Source: Marinospirillum insulare DSM 21763
GTDB taxonomy: Bacteria; Pseudomonadota; Gammaproteobacteria; Pseudomonadales; Halomonadaceae
Reading direction: 5' to 3'
DNA: 60,753 bases
NCBI RefSeq assembly: GCF_000686905.1
Contig: NZ_JMLW01000019.1
Location: 1-60,753 of the forward strand
Shown here: positions 46,888 to 56,434 of the stretch, piece after piece
How positions within the stretch are numbered: position 1 is the stretch's first letter
How the letters are laid out: every line of letters starts with the position of its first letter
Position numbers and translations under genes: made by a program
Notes under the pieces: model-generated
Told to the model about the DNA's origin: nothing
Databases searched by the model: none
What the model saw: the letters and a program-made list of their open reading frames with translations, nothing else

Positions 46888-48924
46888 CAGCTTAACCAAC
46901 TCGTCTTCAGGCAAAGGTTTGTAATATAAAAAGCCTTGCGCTAACTGACAGCCCATAGCCAATAGCTGCCTAGCCTGAGCTTCTTCTTCAACACCTTCGG
47001 CTACTAAGTCTAACTTTAGGTTGTGCGCCAGCTGAACAATAGTTTGTACTATGCTGAGGCTGGTATCATCATTACCCATATCCATAACAAAAGATCGGTC
47101 AATTTTTAAGGTTGAAAGGGGTAATTTACGCAGGTAAGACAAACTAGAATAACCCGTACCAAAGTCATCTAAAGCAATACGAAAGCCTTTTTCTTGCAAA
47201 CTACTCAGCGTAGCTAAAGCACACAACTCATTAGCCATTAAACCCGTTTCAGTAATTTCTAATTCAAAGTTATCTAAGCTTAACTGATGGTTTTTAATGA
47301 CTGATTCTAACCAACTAGGAAAATCTTCTTGTTCTAACTGCTGTACAGCAATATTAATAGCAACTCTAGGTATCGCTAAACCAGCATCGCGCCAACGTAC
47401 CATAGCTCTACAGGCTTCCTCTATAACCCAAGCCCCTATTTCAACAATTAACCCCGACTCTTCTGCTAAAGGAATAAATACCGCTGGGGATAATGGCCCT
47501 AACTCAGGGTGCTGCCAACGAATTAAGGCTTCAACACCATAAAGCTGTTGGTCAACCAGCTGTACTTTAGGCTGAAAATGCAAGCTTAAACCTTCGCCAC
47601 TAATAGCCGTGCGCAGCGCTTGCTCTAGCTTAAGTAACTGACGGGCATTTTCACTCATTTTATGATCAAAAAAACGGAAGGTATCGCGCCCAGAATTCTT
47701 AGCTTCACTTAAGGCTGTTTGAGTGTTAGTTAACAAGGTATCCGCATCAAACCCATCGGTAGGAAAAAAGCCTACGCCTATCGAAGGACTTAAAGTGACT
47801 TCTTTATCATCAATTGTTACTGGCTGCTGTAACTTCTTTTTAATGTCATAAGCAAGCTGGGTAATATCATGGGTTGACTCATAGTCTTCAATTAACACAG
47901 CAAACTCATCGGCCCCAACTCTTACCAAGGTGTCTGCATCACCCACTAAAGCTTGGAGCTTTTTACTTTGTTCACTAATCAGCCGATCACACCAGTTGTG
48001 CCCTAAAGTTTCGTTAATAATTTGAATACGACCTAAATCAAAAAGTATTAAAGCTAATTCTTCTTGCTGGCTTTTGGCATGACGTACGGCTTGATGTAAA
48101 CGCTCATTTAACTGGTGACGATTACCTAAACCAGTTAAAGGATCGTGATGGGCTAAATGCTGAATTTGGGCTTCTTTAGCGCGTAACTCACTTAAATCAT
48201 GAGTAATCGAAATGTAGTTTTCTATTTCGCCCTGCTCATTACGTACACAGTTAATGGACAGCCATTGCAAATAAACACTGCCATCTTTACGACGATTCCA
48301 CACCTCACCCTGCCAACGATCATATTTCGCAATACTCGCCCACATAGCCTTATAAAAAGCTGCATCATGGTGATTTGATTGTAAAATTTTAGGGGTTAAA
48401 CCTAAAATTTCTTCAGCTTGATAACCCGTAATTTCAGTGAAAGCAGAGTTCACCTGCAATATTCTAGCGCGACCGTCGGTCACCATGATGCCTTCAATGG
48501 TGGATTCAAACACTCGCATCGCCAAACGCTGCTGAGATTCAAACTCTCTTCTACGGCGCAGGTCTCTGGCTATACCAGTAATCCATAAAACCTTGCCCTC
48601 TTTGCTTGTATGAGGGATGACCGTTAAATGGCTTGGAAAACACTCGCCCATTAAATCACAAAACTCTAACTCGCCTTCCCAGGCTTCGCTGGCAGCTATA
48701 ACCTGAGGAAAAATCTGCTGATCTAACTGTTGATAGACATCGTTAGAATGCAAATCACGCACATAAATTCTTTCTAAATCTAAGTTTAGTGCTGCAGGAA
48801 TACCTAGCATCCGACGACCAGCAAGATTGATATACATTAGACGCTGATCTAAGGATACAGTGATAATCATCTCATTGGCGGCTTCTAAAATTGCTTGCTG
48901 ACGACTTAAAGTTTCAAGGCTCAA
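46873..48924 (-). CDS. PAS-GGDEF-EAL cyclic-di-GMP signalling protein
   Basis: A cytosolic protein of about 683 residues: PAS (about 5-110), second PAS/PAC (about 120-245), GGDEF (about 255-410), EAL (about 425-680). The EAL part is intact: VEALIRWQHPE, EITETGLM, DDFGTGYSSLSYLRKL, AEGVE, so c-di-GMP hydrolysis is likely. The GGDEF signature is RVGADEF, with Ala for the second Gly, so synthase activity is doubtful. No transmembrane or periplasmic sensor is seen. Start: TTG 48924 with AGGAAA upstream is better than the TTG at 49008; no ATG is near. Confidence 0.88.
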   Translation of the reverse strand: MSLETLSRQQAILEAANEMIITVSLDQRLMYINLAGRRMLGIPAALNLDLERIYVRDLHSNDVYQQLDQQIFPQVIAASEAWEGELEFCDLMGECFPSHLTVIPHTSKEGKVLWITGIARDLRRRREFESQQRLAMRVFESTIEGIMVTDGRARILQVNSAFTEITGYQAEEILGLTPKILQSNHHDAAFYKAMWASIAKYDRWQGEVWNRRKDGSVYLQWLSINCVRNEQGEIENYISITHDLSELRAKEAQIQHLAHHDPLTGLGNRHQLNERLHQAVRHAKSQQEELALILFDLGRIQIINETLGHNWCDRLISEQSKKLQALVGDADTLVRVGADEFAVLIEDYESTHDITQLAYDIKKKLQQPVTIDDKEVTLSPSIGVGFFPTDGFDADTLLTNTQTALSEAKNSGRDTFRFFDHKMSENARQLLKLEQALRTAISGEGLSLHFQPKVQLVDQQLYGVEALIRWQHPELGPLSPAVFIPLAEESGLIVEIGAWVIEEACRAMVRWRDAGLAIPRVAINIAVQQLEQEDFPSWLESVIKNHQLSLDNFELEITETGLMANELCALATLSSLQEKGFRIALDDFGTGYSSLSYLRKLPLSTLKIDRSFVMDMGNDDTSLSIVQTIVQLAHNLKLDLVAEGVEEEAQARQLLAMGCQLAQGFLYYKPLPEDELVKLLAKS

Positions 48925-49071
48925 GGTATTTCCTATTTTGGTTAATGTAATTTTCAATAGCGACCTTGCTGTCAACGCTAGATTAGAACCAGAAAGTAAA
49001 AATAACAACAGTAAAACTAAGGCTTTACTACTTTTATAATTGGCAATGACGGTCTAGTCATTAAATTTAGC

Positions 49072-49087
49072 TTTACGTTAACGTCAA
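49072..49087 (+). promoter_or_regulatory. LiuR-type operator upstream of liuA
   Basis: TTTACGTTAACGTCAA, a near-perfect palindrome 67 bases before the liuA start. It matches the sites before liuR and livG except in the central two bases. Confidence 0.88.
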
Positions 49088-49153
49088 CTTACCCTAAAGT
49101 TCGTTAACTATAGAAATAAGTCTTCAAACAAAAAAACAGCAGAGGGATACACC

Positions 49154-50323
49154 ATGCAATCCATTTTTAAAGATATGAACTTCGGCTTGGACGATGACCT
49201 GAATATGCTGCGCGAATCTATCAATGCTTTCGCTGCTGCTGAAATCGCACCTCGTGCTGCTGAAATTGACAGTAGCAATGAATTTCCTATGGATCTATGG
49301 AAAAAATTTGGTGATATGGGTTTGTTAGGTATTACCGTTCCTGAAGAATTTGGCGGTTCTGGCATGGGTTATTTAGCTCATTCTATCGCTGTTGAAGAAA
49401 TTTCCCGCGCATCAGCTTCGGTTGGTCTATCTTATGGAGCGCATTCCAACCTTTGTGTAAACCAAATTAAACTCAATGGTACTCAAGCACAAAAAGAAAA
49501 ATACCTACCTAAACTTTGTTCGGGTGAACACATAGGCGCATTAGCCATGTCTGAGCCTAATGCGGGTTCAGACGTAGTGAGCATGAAGTTACGCGCTGAC
49601 AAAAAAGGCGATAAATACGTGCTTAATGGTAACAAAATGTGGATCACTAATGGCCCTGATGCACATACTTTTGTTATCTACGCTAAAACCGACACCTCTG
49701 CTGGTTCTAAAGGCATTACCGCTTTTATTGTAGAAGGTGATTCACCCGGTTTTTCACGTCACCAGAAATTAGACAAGCTAGGTATGCGTGGTTCAAATAC
49801 TTGTGAGTTGGTTTTCCAAGACTGTGAAGTACCTGCAGAAAACGTATTAGGTGCAGAGGGCAAAGGTGTTCGCGTTCTTATGAGCGGTCTAGATTACGAG
49901 CGTACCGTACTAGCAGCTGGCCCTATTGGTATTATGCAAGCAGCCATGGATATCGTTGTTCCTTATATTCATGAGCGTAAGCAGTTTGACCAACCCATAG
50001 GGGAATTCCAGTTGGTTCAAGGAAAAATTGCTGATATGTACTCCACCATGACAGCTTGCCGTGCTTACCTCTATGCAGTAGCCGCAGGTTGCGACCGTGG
50101 TGAAGTTAGCCGTAAAGATGCTGCTGGTGTCATTCTTTACTGTGCTGAAAAAGCGACGCAAGTTTCTTTGGATGCTATCCAACTACTAGGCGGCAATGGC
50201 TACACCAACGAATATGCAACAGGCCGTTTATTGCGTGATGCCAAGCTATATGAAATTGGTGCAGGCACGAGTGAAGTACGCCGTATGCTAATTGGACGTG
50301 AGATTTTTAACGAGTCTCGCTAG
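49154..50323 (+). CDS. liuA: Isovaleryl-CoA dehydrogenase
   Basis: A 389-residue flavoenzyme oxidising isovaleryl-CoA to 3-methylcrotonyl-CoA. [16 protein letters not shown] and WITNGPDA are flavin contacts. The catalytic Glu is the internal E249 in [13 protein letters not shown], the isovaleryl-specific position, while the usual C-terminal Glu site reads YEIGAGTSE. First gene of liuABCDE, with GAGGG upstream and a LiuR-type operator before it. Confidence 0.95.
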   Translation: MQSIFKDMNFGLDDDLNMLRESINAFAAAEIAPRAAEIDSSNEFPMDLWKKFGDMGLLGITVPEEFGGSGMGYLAHSIAVEEISRASASVGLSYGAHSNLCVNQIKLNGTQAQKEKYLPKLCSGEHIGALAMSEPNAGSDVVSMKLRADKKGDKYVLNGNKMWITNGPDAHTFVIYAKTDTSAGSKGITAFIVEGDSPGFSRHQKLDKLGMRGSNTCELVFQDCEVPAENVLGAEGKGVRVLMSGLDYERTVLAAGPIGIMQAAMDIVVPYIHERKQFDQPIGEFQLVQGKIADMYSTMTACRAYLYAVAAGCDRGEVSRKDAAGVILYCAEKATQVSLDAIQLLGGNGYTNEYATGRLLRDAKLYEIGAGTSEVRRMLIGREIFNESR

Positions 50324-50343
50324 CTTCTAACGAACTGCTCTAG

Positions 50344-50436
50344 CCTAGGTATTGTTTATCGGGTCGTTGTGAATACGTCCCTGTAAACTCAACTGCAACA
50401 TCCATGTTGCAGAAGCCCGATAAACAACAACCTAGG
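50344..50436 (+). repeat. Palindromic element copy A
   Basis: Outer arms CCTAGGTATTGTTTATCGGG (50344-50363) and CCCGATAAACAACAACCTAGG (50416-50436) pair with one bulge and a mismatch. The apex holds a perfect 9-bp hairpin, CTGCAACAT (50393-50401) / ATGTTGCAG (50404-50412). The unpaired side carries TACGTCCCTGTAAACTC, which copy B shares. Confidence 0.75.
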
Positions 50437-50484
50437 CCGCAGCTCATGTAAGTTGCTGGCGATACTGACAAGACTGCTTACCAA

Positions 50485-50585
50485 AGAGTACAGCCTGCTA
50501 ATGAGTCAGGCTTCTGCTGCAGGACGCAGCAGCAGAGCTTACAGGGAAGTACTTGTAGCGTCCTGACGAACAGCAGCTGTACTCT
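50485..50585 (-). repeat. Palindromic element copy B, inverted
   Basis: Outer arms AGAGTACAGC (50485-50494) and GCTGTACTCT (50576-50585) pair perfectly; inner arms GTCAGG/CCTGAC and TCTGCTGC/GCAGCAGA nest within. Read on the minus strand it contains TACTTCCCTGTAAGCTC and then GCAGAAGCCTGA, matching TACGTCCCTGTAAACTC and GCAGAAGCCCGA of copy A at the same spacing. Confidence 0.7.
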
Positions 50586-50614
50586 GGAATGCCACTTAAG
50601 GCGTACTTATTGCG

Positions 50615-50638
50615 CCCCGAAAAACAACAACCGACGCC
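50615..50638 (+). repeat. Remnant of a palindromic element arm
   Basis: CCCCGAAAAACAACAACCGA and the following CGCC resemble the right arm of copy A (CCCGATAAACAACAACCTAG). No paired left arm is clear. Confidence 0.4.
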
Positions 50639-50704
50639 ATAAAGCACCTACTTAATACGCGAATAAAGCACCAGCTGAAACTATTACAAAAAAGGATCAC
50701 TGAA

Positions 50705-52312
50705 ATGACCGTGATTAAAACGCAGATAAATACCCGATCGCCGCAGTTTGCAGAAAATGATGCAGCCATGCGCGAAGTTATTAAAGACCTGCACACCAAA
50801 CTAGACGAAGTAAAACAAGGCGGTGGCGCTAAAGCCCAAGAACGCCATTTAAGTCGCGGTAAACTTCTACCTCGCGAACGTATTGAACGCCTACTCGACC
50901 AAGGCGCACCTTTTTTAGAATTCTCACAACTTGCCGCCCTTGATGTTTACGATGATTTTGTACCCAGCGCTGGCATTATTACCGGCATTGGCCGTGTTTC
51001 TGGTGTGGAATGCATTATTGTTGCCAACGATGCCACCACCAAAGGCGGTACTTATTATCCGCTCACGGTTAAAAAGCACTTGCGAGCGCAAGAAATTGCC
51101 CGTAAAAACCGCCTTCCTTGTATTTACCTAGTCGATTCCGGCGGTGCTAACCTACCCAACCAAGATGAAGTTTTCCCCGACAGAGATCACTTTGGCCGCA
51201 TTTTCTACAACCAAGCCACTATGTCTAGCGAAGGGATTCCCCAAATTGCTTCGGTTATGGGCTCTTGTACTGCCGGTGGTGCTTATGTACCTGCCATGGC
51301 CGATGAATCCATTATTGTTAAAGAACAAGGTACTATTTTCCTAGCAGGCCCACCCTTAGTTAAAGCTGCCACAGGTGAAGTGGTCACGGCTGAAGACCTA
51401 GGCGGTGCCGATGTTCACGCACGTATTTCTGGTGTGGTTGACCACTACGCACTCAGCGATGAACATGCCCTACAACTGGTTCGCCGTTCGGTTAGTCGCT
51501 TGAACTGGAAAAAACTAGGTGAACTCGACATTCAACCTTCACGCCCACCGCTTTATGACCCAGAAGAAATCTACGGCATTGTGGGTACTGATTTACGCAA
51601 ACCCTACGATGTGCGTGAAGTAATTGCCCGTGTGGTCGATGGTTCAGAATTTGATGAATTTAAACGCTGGTATGGTGAAACCCTAGTCACTGGCTTTGCC
51701 CGTATTCACGGCTACCCAGTCGGCATACTAGCCAACAATGGCGTGCTTTTTTCAGAGTCCGCTCAAAAAGGCGCTCACTTTGTTGAACTTTGCGCCCAGC
51801 GTGGCATTCCTCTTGTGTTCCTACAAAACATCACCGGCTTTATGGTGGGTTCGCGTTACGAGCATGAAGGTATCGCCAAGCACGGTGCCAAAATGGTCAC
51901 CGCTGTTGCCTGCGCCCAAGTGCCTAAATTCACCATTTTAATTGGTGGTAGTTTTGGTGCCGGTAACTACGGTATGTGTGGCCGTGCTTATGATCCTAAC
52001 TTTATGTGGATGTGGCCTAACGCTCGTATTTCTGTCATGGGTGGCGAACAAGCTGCCAACGTACTGGCGCAAGTTAAACGTGAACAGCACGAGCGTAATG
52101 GTACAGAATGGTCTGAAGCAGAAGAAGAAGCTTTCAAAAAGCCCACCCGTGAAATGTACGAGCACCAAGGCCACCCCTACTTTGCCAGCGCACGTTTATG
52201 GGATGACGGTATTCTTGACCCAGTTCAAACCCGTGACACCTTGGGTTTAGCCATTTCCGCTTCATTAAATGCCGCCAACAAGCCGACACGTTTTGGCGTG
52301 TTCCGCATGTAA
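50705..52312 (+). CDS. liuB: Methylcrotonyl-CoA carboxylase carboxyltransferase subunit
   Basis: A 535-residue non-biotinylated beta subunit that carboxylates 3-methylcrotonyl-CoA using biotin on Liu[44 protein letters not shown] and [15 protein letters not shown] are typical of MCC rather than propionyl-CoA carboxylase beta chains. [21 protein letters not shown] is the second oxyanion region. AAGGA precedes the ATG. Confidence 0.95.
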   Translation: MTVIKTQINTRSPQFAENDAAMREVIKDLHTKLDEVKQGGGAKAQERHLSRGKLLPRERIERLLDQGAPFLEFSQLAALDVYDDFVPSAGIITGIGRVSGVECIIVANDATTKGGTYYPLTVKKHLRAQEIARKNRLPCIYLVDSGGANLPNQDEVFPDRDHFGRIFYNQATMSSEGIPQIASVMGSCTAGGAYVPAMADESIIVKEQGTIFLAGPPLVKAATGEVVTAEDLGGADVHARISGVVDHYALSDEHALQLVRRSVSRLNWKKLGELDIQPSRPPLYDPEEIYGIVGTDLRKPYDVREVIARVVDGSEFDEFKRWYGETLVTGFARIHGYPVGILANNGVLFSESAQKGAHFVELCAQRGIPLVFLQNITGFMVGSRYEHEGIAKHGAKMVTAVACAQVPKFTILIGGSFGAGNYGMCGRAYDPNFMWMWPNARISVMGGEQAANVLAQVKREQHERNGTEWSEAEEEAFKKPTREMYEHQGHPYFASARLWDDGILDPVQTRDTLGLAISASLNAANKPTRFGVFRM

Positions 52313-52333
52313 GTGCTGCTTAAGGAGAAGAAA

Positions 52334-53119
52334 ATGACGACCACTCAAACCGTTCTGCTAACAATCGACGAGCGTGGTGTGGCTTACTTAACGCTTAACC
52401 GCCCAGACGTTCACAATGCTTTTGATGACCACTTAATAGCAGAAATACTCAACAAGCTAGCCGCAGTGCGAGAAGCAAAAGCTCGAGTGTTAGTTTTTGG
52501 ATCAGAAGGAAAAAGCTTTTCAGCTGGTGCCGATTTAGGCTGGATGAGACGTATGGCCAGTTACAGCCAAGCCGAAAACAAACAAGATGCCCAAGAACTG
52601 GCTAGGTTAATGCACGAACTCGACACCCTGCCCTGCCCAACCATCTGCCGTGTACAAGGTGCCGCCTATGGTGGTGCAGTGGGTTTAGCTGCTTGTTGTG
52701 ATCTAGTGGTGGCTACTGCTAAAGCTCGCTTCTGCCTTTCAGAAGTAAAAATCGGTCTTTCGCCTGCGGTTATTAGCCCTTATGTGGTCAGAGCCTTAGG
52801 TGTGCGTGCCATGCGCCGCTATGCCTTAACCGCAGAAGTGATAAACGTGGACAAAGCCCAACAACTGGGCTTGGTGGATGAAGTGGTTGCCGAAGATTCC
52901 CTAGACAGCCAAATAGAACAGCTAATAACCACACTGCTAGCTAATAGTCCGCAAGCCGTGGCGCACACCAAGGCCTTGGTCAACTTTGTTGCCGACCGCC
53001 CAGCCGATGCAACCACCCAAGACTACACCACCGATTTAATTGCCAAAATTCGTGTATCCGAAGAAGGCCAAGAAGGACTCAGCGCCTTCTTTGAAAAACG
53101 AGCGCCTAATTGGCAGTAA
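52334..53119 (+). CDS. liuC: Methylglutaconyl-CoA hydratase
   Basis: A 261-residue crotonase-fold hydratase forming HMG-CoA from 3-methylglutaconyl-CoA. FSAGADLGWMRRM is the characteristic LiuC/AUH loop, and VQGAAYGGAVGLAACCDLVVA forms the oxyanion hole. FCLSEVKIGLSPAVISPYVVRALG follows. AAGGAG supports ATG 52334; the frame is open from a TTG at the liuB stop. Confidence 0.94.
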   Translation: MTTTQTVLLTIDERGVAYLTLNRPDVHNAFDDHLIAEILNKLAAVREAKARVLVFGSEGKSFSAGADLGWMRRMASYSQAENKQDAQELARLMHELDTLPCPTICRVQGAAYGGAVGLAACCDLVVATAKARFCLSEVKIGLSPAVISPYVVRALGVRAMRRYALTAEVINVDKAQQLGLVDEVVAEDSLDSQIEQLITTLLANSPQAVAHTKALVNFVADRPADATTQDYTTDLIAKIRVSEEGQEGLSAFFEKRAPNWQ

Positions 53120-53151
53120 TTTAACCCCTTTGACTTGAAGAGGAACGCGCT

Positions 53152-55173
53152 ATGTTCCGTAAGATCCTAATTGCCAACCGTGGCGAAATTGCTTGCCGCG
53201 TTATTCGTACCGCTCACCAAATGGGCATTCAGTGTGTTGCAGTTTATTCTGATGCAGATCGAGATTCCCTGCACGTAAAAATGGCCGATGAAGCCGTTTA
53301 CCTAGGCGCTGCACCTGCACGTGACAGCTATCTAATGATTGATAAAGTCATCGCTGCTGCCAAGCAAACGGGTGCAGAAGCCATTCACCCAGGCTATGGT
53401 TTTTTAGCCGAAAACAGTGAATTTGTAAAAGCTTGTGATGCCGCAGACCTAGTATTTATTGGCCCACCCATTAAAGCCATAGAAGCCATGGGTTCTAAGT
53501 CTGCCGCAAAAATTATTATGGAAAATGCTGGTGTTCCGCTTGTACCTGGCTACCACGGCAAAGACCAATCGCCTGAACTGATTAAAGCTGAAGCAGAAAA
53601 AATTGGTTACCCCGTACTCCTAAAAGCCACTGCAGGTGGTGGTGGTAAAGGAATGCGTATTGTTGAAAAAGCCAGCGATTTTGATGAAGCCCTAGCCGCA
53701 GCTAAACGTGAAGCAATTAACGGTTTTGGTGATGACACCATGTTGGTTGAAAAATACCTCGTTAAGCCACGCCACGTTGAATTTCAAGTGTTCTGTGACT
53801 CGCAAGGCAGCGGTGTTTACCTCTTTGAACGTGACTGCTCAGTACAACGTCGCCACCAAAAGGTGATTGAAGAAGCGCCAGCACCGGGCATGAGCGAAGA
53901 ACTCCGCGCCAAGATGGGTGATGCTGCACTTAAAGCCGCCCAAGCTATAGGTTATGTCAACGCTGGAACGGTTGAGTTTCTATTAGATGCCGATGACAGC
54001 TTCTTCTTTATGGAAATGAACACCCGCTTGCAGGTTGAACATCCGATTACCGAAATGATTACCGGTGAAGATTTGGTGGCTTGGCAGTTAAAAATTGCCG
54101 CTGGCTTACCTCTGCCTAAACAGCAAAAAGACTTAGCCATTCATGGCCATGCCTTTGAAGCACGCATTTATGCTGAAGACCCAGACCAAGACTTTCTGCC
54201 TGCCACAGGTACACTTAGCTACCTGCGAACTCCAGCTGAAAGCCGCCATGTGCGTGTCGACACGGGTGTATTGGAAGGCGATGAAGTCAGTATTTATTAC
54301 GACCCCATGATAGCCAAACTCATTGTTTGGGATACTAACCGTGAAGCAGCCCTCAGCCGCATGGCACAAGCCTTGGGTGAATACCGCATTGCTGGGGTTA
54401 AAACCAATACCCAATTTTTAAAGCGTTTAGCAGAAGCTGCACCCTTCCAAAACTTTGATGTTGATACCGGCTTTATTGAACGCAATGAAGACCTTCTCTT
54501 CACTAAAAAGGGCGGTAGCTACAGCCCTAACCTGCTCGCACTAGCGGCACTTTATGCCCTCTTAAAGCTAGACCAAGAACGCCAAGCTGAAGCCAAACAT
54601 TCGATTGATCCTTATTCACCTTGGCATGGCTTTGGTGGCTGGCGATTGAACACCGATCCAGCGCTGAGCCTTCGTTTTGCTCTACCTGGAAAAGACGAGC
54701 CAGTCGACGTGCGAGTGGTTGCCAAAAGCAACAGCGCCAAAAACTTCTGGACTGTTTTTGTAGGTGAGCATAAGTTATTGGTTGAAGGCCGCCTAACAGA
54801 CGACCGCCTAGATGCAGTGGTTAATGGTCATCACCGCAGCATTCATGTTGCTGACCTCAACAATGACCTAACCCTGTTTACCAACGACGAACACTTTAAC
54901 TGCCAGTGGTTACGCCCAGATTTAGACAGCCACGAATTTGAAGAAGCCACCGCCAGCCTAACTGCACCTATGAACGGTTCAGTGGTAACGCTACTGGTTG
55001 AAGCTGGTGCAGCGGTTAAAAAAGGTGATTCACTAATTGTTATTGAAGCCATGAAAATGGAACACACCCTAAGTGCACCCGCTGACGGTAAAGTGGCTGA
55101 GTTTTTCTTTGCTGCTGGTGATTTAGTTTCGCAAGGTGCAGAACTGCTTAAATTTGATGCCGACGAAGAGTGA
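53152..55173 (+). CDS. liuD: Methylcrotonyl-CoA carboxylase biotin-containing subunit
   Basis: A 673-residue alpha subunit. The biotin carboxylase domain covers about 1-450: KILIANRGEIACRVIRTA, ATAGGGGKGMRIV (ATP grasp loop), FLLDADDSFFFMEMNTRLQVEHPITE. A linker domain and a C-terminal biotinyl domain follow, with the biotin lysine K635 in VIEAMKMEHTLSAP. It charges biotin for LiuB. GAGGA precedes the ATG, 32 bases after liuC. Confidence 0.96.
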   Translation: MFRKILIANRGEIACRVIRTAHQMGIQCVAVYSDADRDSLHVKMADEAVYLGAAPARDSYLMIDKVIAAAKQTGAEAIHPGYGFLAENSEFVKACDAADLVFIGPPIKAIEAMGSKSAAKIIMENAGVPLVPGYHGKDQSPELIKAEAEKIGYPVLLKATAGGGGKGMRIVEKASDFDEALAAAKREAINGFGDDTMLVEKYLVKPRHVEFQVFCDSQGSGVYLFERDCSVQRRHQKVIEEAPAPGMSEELRAKMGDAALKAAQAIGYVNAGTVEFLLDADDSFFFMEMNTRLQVEHPITEMITGEDLVAWQLKIAAGLPLPKQQKDLAIHGHAFEARIYAEDPDQDFLPATGTLSYLRTPAESRHVRVDTGVLEGDEVSIYYDPMIAKLIVWDTNREAALSRMAQALGEYRIAGVKTNTQFLKRLAEAAPFQNFDVDTGFIERNEDLLFTKKGGSYSPNLLALAALYALLKLDQERQAEAKHSIDPYSPWHGFGGWRLNTDPALSLRFALPGKDEPVDVRVVAKSNSAKNFWTVFVGEHKLLVEGRLTDDRLDAVVNGHHRSIHVADLNNDLTLFTNDEHFNCQWLRPDLDSHEFEEATASLTAPMNGSVVTLLVEAGAAVKKGDSLIVIEAMKMEHTLSAPADGKVAEFFFAAGDLVSQGAELLKFDADEE

Positions 55174-55223
55174 TTGAACTAGGCAAGCTGGTCTACTTAA
55201 ATGAGTAGCCAATATAAATGCTG

Positions 55224-55344
55224 AATAACGTCATCGAGGACGCTAGTACAAGGCAAAAACCTGTGATAACGCGCAGTTTACGTGTTTGTAAATGAGCATT
55301 TTGAGCAGGTTTTTAACACAGTAATAGCTACGCAGATAGTTATT
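55224..55344 (+). repeat. Long imperfect palindrome between liuD and liuE
   Basis: The 183-base liuD-liuE spacer is filled by a nested palindrome. Outer arms are AATAAC (55224-55229) / GTTATT (55339-55344); inner arms are AAAAACCTG (55255-55263) / CAGGTTTTT (55306-55314). The centre reads GCGCAGTTTACGTG and GTAAATGAGCATTTTG. It resembles a dispersed intergenic repeat I recall from marine gammaproteobacteria. The liuE ribosome site (TTAGGAG) begins in its last bases. Confidence 0.65.
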
Positions 55345-55356
55345 AGGAGATAACAA

Positions 55357-56256
55357 ATGGCTTTTCCAGATTTTGTAAGATTAGTTGAGGTTGGCGCTAG
55401 GGATGGCTTACAAAACGAAGCCAACCCAGTCAGCACCGCTATTAAGCTAGAATTGATCGACCGCCTAGGCGACGCTGGTGTTAGCTACATAGAAGCCGCT
55501 AGCTTTGTATCACCTAAATGGGTGCCACAAATGGGCGATGCGCGTGAAGTCATGACTGGCATTCAGCGCCGCTCAGGCGTTACCTACGCAGCGCTAACAC
55601 CTAACTTAAAAGGTTTAGAAAGTGCTTTAGAGTGCGGTGTTAAAGAAGTCGCCGTATTTGGTGCAGCCTCAGAAAGCTTCACCCAAAAAAATATTAACTG
55701 CAGCATTGCTGAATCACTCGAACGCTTTGCACCCGTTATAGAACTGGCACAAAAATCTGGCATTCCCGTGCGGGGTTATGTTTCAACAGTGATGGGCTGC
55801 CCTTACGAAGGTGAAATCGCACCCGCCAAAGTTGCCGAAGTGAGTAAAACCCTGTTTGAAATGGGCTGCTACGAAATCTCTTTAGGCGATACCGTGGGTG
55901 TAGGCACACCGCTAAAAGCCAAACGTATGTTAGAAGCAGTTAGCCAGCACATTCCTATGAGTAAACTGGCCGCCCACTTTCACGACACCTACGGCCAAGC
56001 TCTAGCCAACCTCTACGCAGTATTAGAAGAAGGCATAGCAGTTATTGACAGCTCGGTTGCAGGCTTAGGCGGATGCCCCTACGCTAAAGGTGCAGCCGGC
56101 AACGTAGCCAGTGAAGATGTGATTTATCTGCTAAATGGACTGGGCATAAAAAGCGGTATAAATCTAGAAAAACTTGCCGCAACGGGTGATTGGATAACCC
56201 GCAGTATCAACCGCCCCAACCGCTCAAAAGTAGGTATAGCCATGATGGCTGGGTAA
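55357..56256 (+). CDS. liuE: Hydroxymethylglutaryl-CoA lyase
   Basis: A 299-residue TIM-barrel lyase cleaving HMG-CoA to acetyl-CoA and acetoacetate, the last liu step. [13 protein letters not shown] has the catalytic Arg-Asp and metal site. [27 protein letters not shown] (metal His residues) and [22 protein letters not shown] (catalytic Cys) complete the site. GGAG precedes the ATG. No acetoacetate-CoA transferase gene follows, so acetoacetate is handled elsewhere. Confidence 0.96.
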   Translation: MAFPDFVRLVEVGARDGLQNEANPVSTAIKLELIDRLGDAGVSYIEAASFVSPKWVPQMGDAREVMTGIQRRSGVTYAALTPNLKGLESALECGVKEVAVFGAASESFTQKNINCSIAESLERFAPVIELAQKSGIPVRGYVSTVMGCPYEGEIAPAKVAEVSKTLFEMGCYEISLGDTVGVGTPLKAKRMLEAVSQHIPMSKLAAHFHDTYGQALANLYAVLEEGIAVIDSSVAGLGGCPYAKGAAGNVASEDVIYLLNGLGIKSGINLEKLAATGDWITRSINRPNRSKVGIAMMAG

Positions 56257-56280
56257 CTACACCAGCTCTCCCGCTCATCC

Positions 56281-56326
56281 AAAGCTACCTAGCACTAGAG
56301 CATATAAACCTAGTGTTGGTAGCTTT
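56281..56326 (+). terminator. Stem-loop after liuE
   Basis: AAAGCTACC...GCACTAG (56281-56298) pairs with CTAGTG...GGTAGCTTT (56310-56326), about 17 pairs with small mismatches. The T run is short (TTTAAAT), so it may terminate liuABCDE weakly or serve both strands, since zorD converges on it. Confidence 0.6.
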
Positions 56327-56434
56327 AAATATAACAAAATCAGGCAATAAAAATATTGACAACTTAAATAACATAGCTTTTTAGTCATTACTTAATAAAG
56401 TACTAGCTTTATCATAAATCATATCGAGGGCAAT

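Larger units (their letters stand above)
50324..50704 (+). other. Structured non-coding spacer between liuA and liuB
   Basis: This 381-base gap inside the liu operon has no credible small gene. It holds two related palindromic elements in opposite orientation (50344-50436 and 50485-50585) and a third arm-like remnant (50615-50638). The operon genes on either side are otherwise tightly packed. Confidence 0.75.

Noticed and set aside
50344-50436. Integron attC-like site in the liuA-liuB spacer
   Set aside because: The folded shape and AACAAC near the arms recall attC, but the required GTTRRRY/RYYYAAC core pair is absent and no cassette or integrase is nearby.
50324-50704. CRISPR-like or tRNA gene in the liu operon spacer
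   Set aside because: The repeats are palindromic and inverted, not regularly spaced direct repeats, and no cloverleaf or CCA-adjacent acceptor stem fits.
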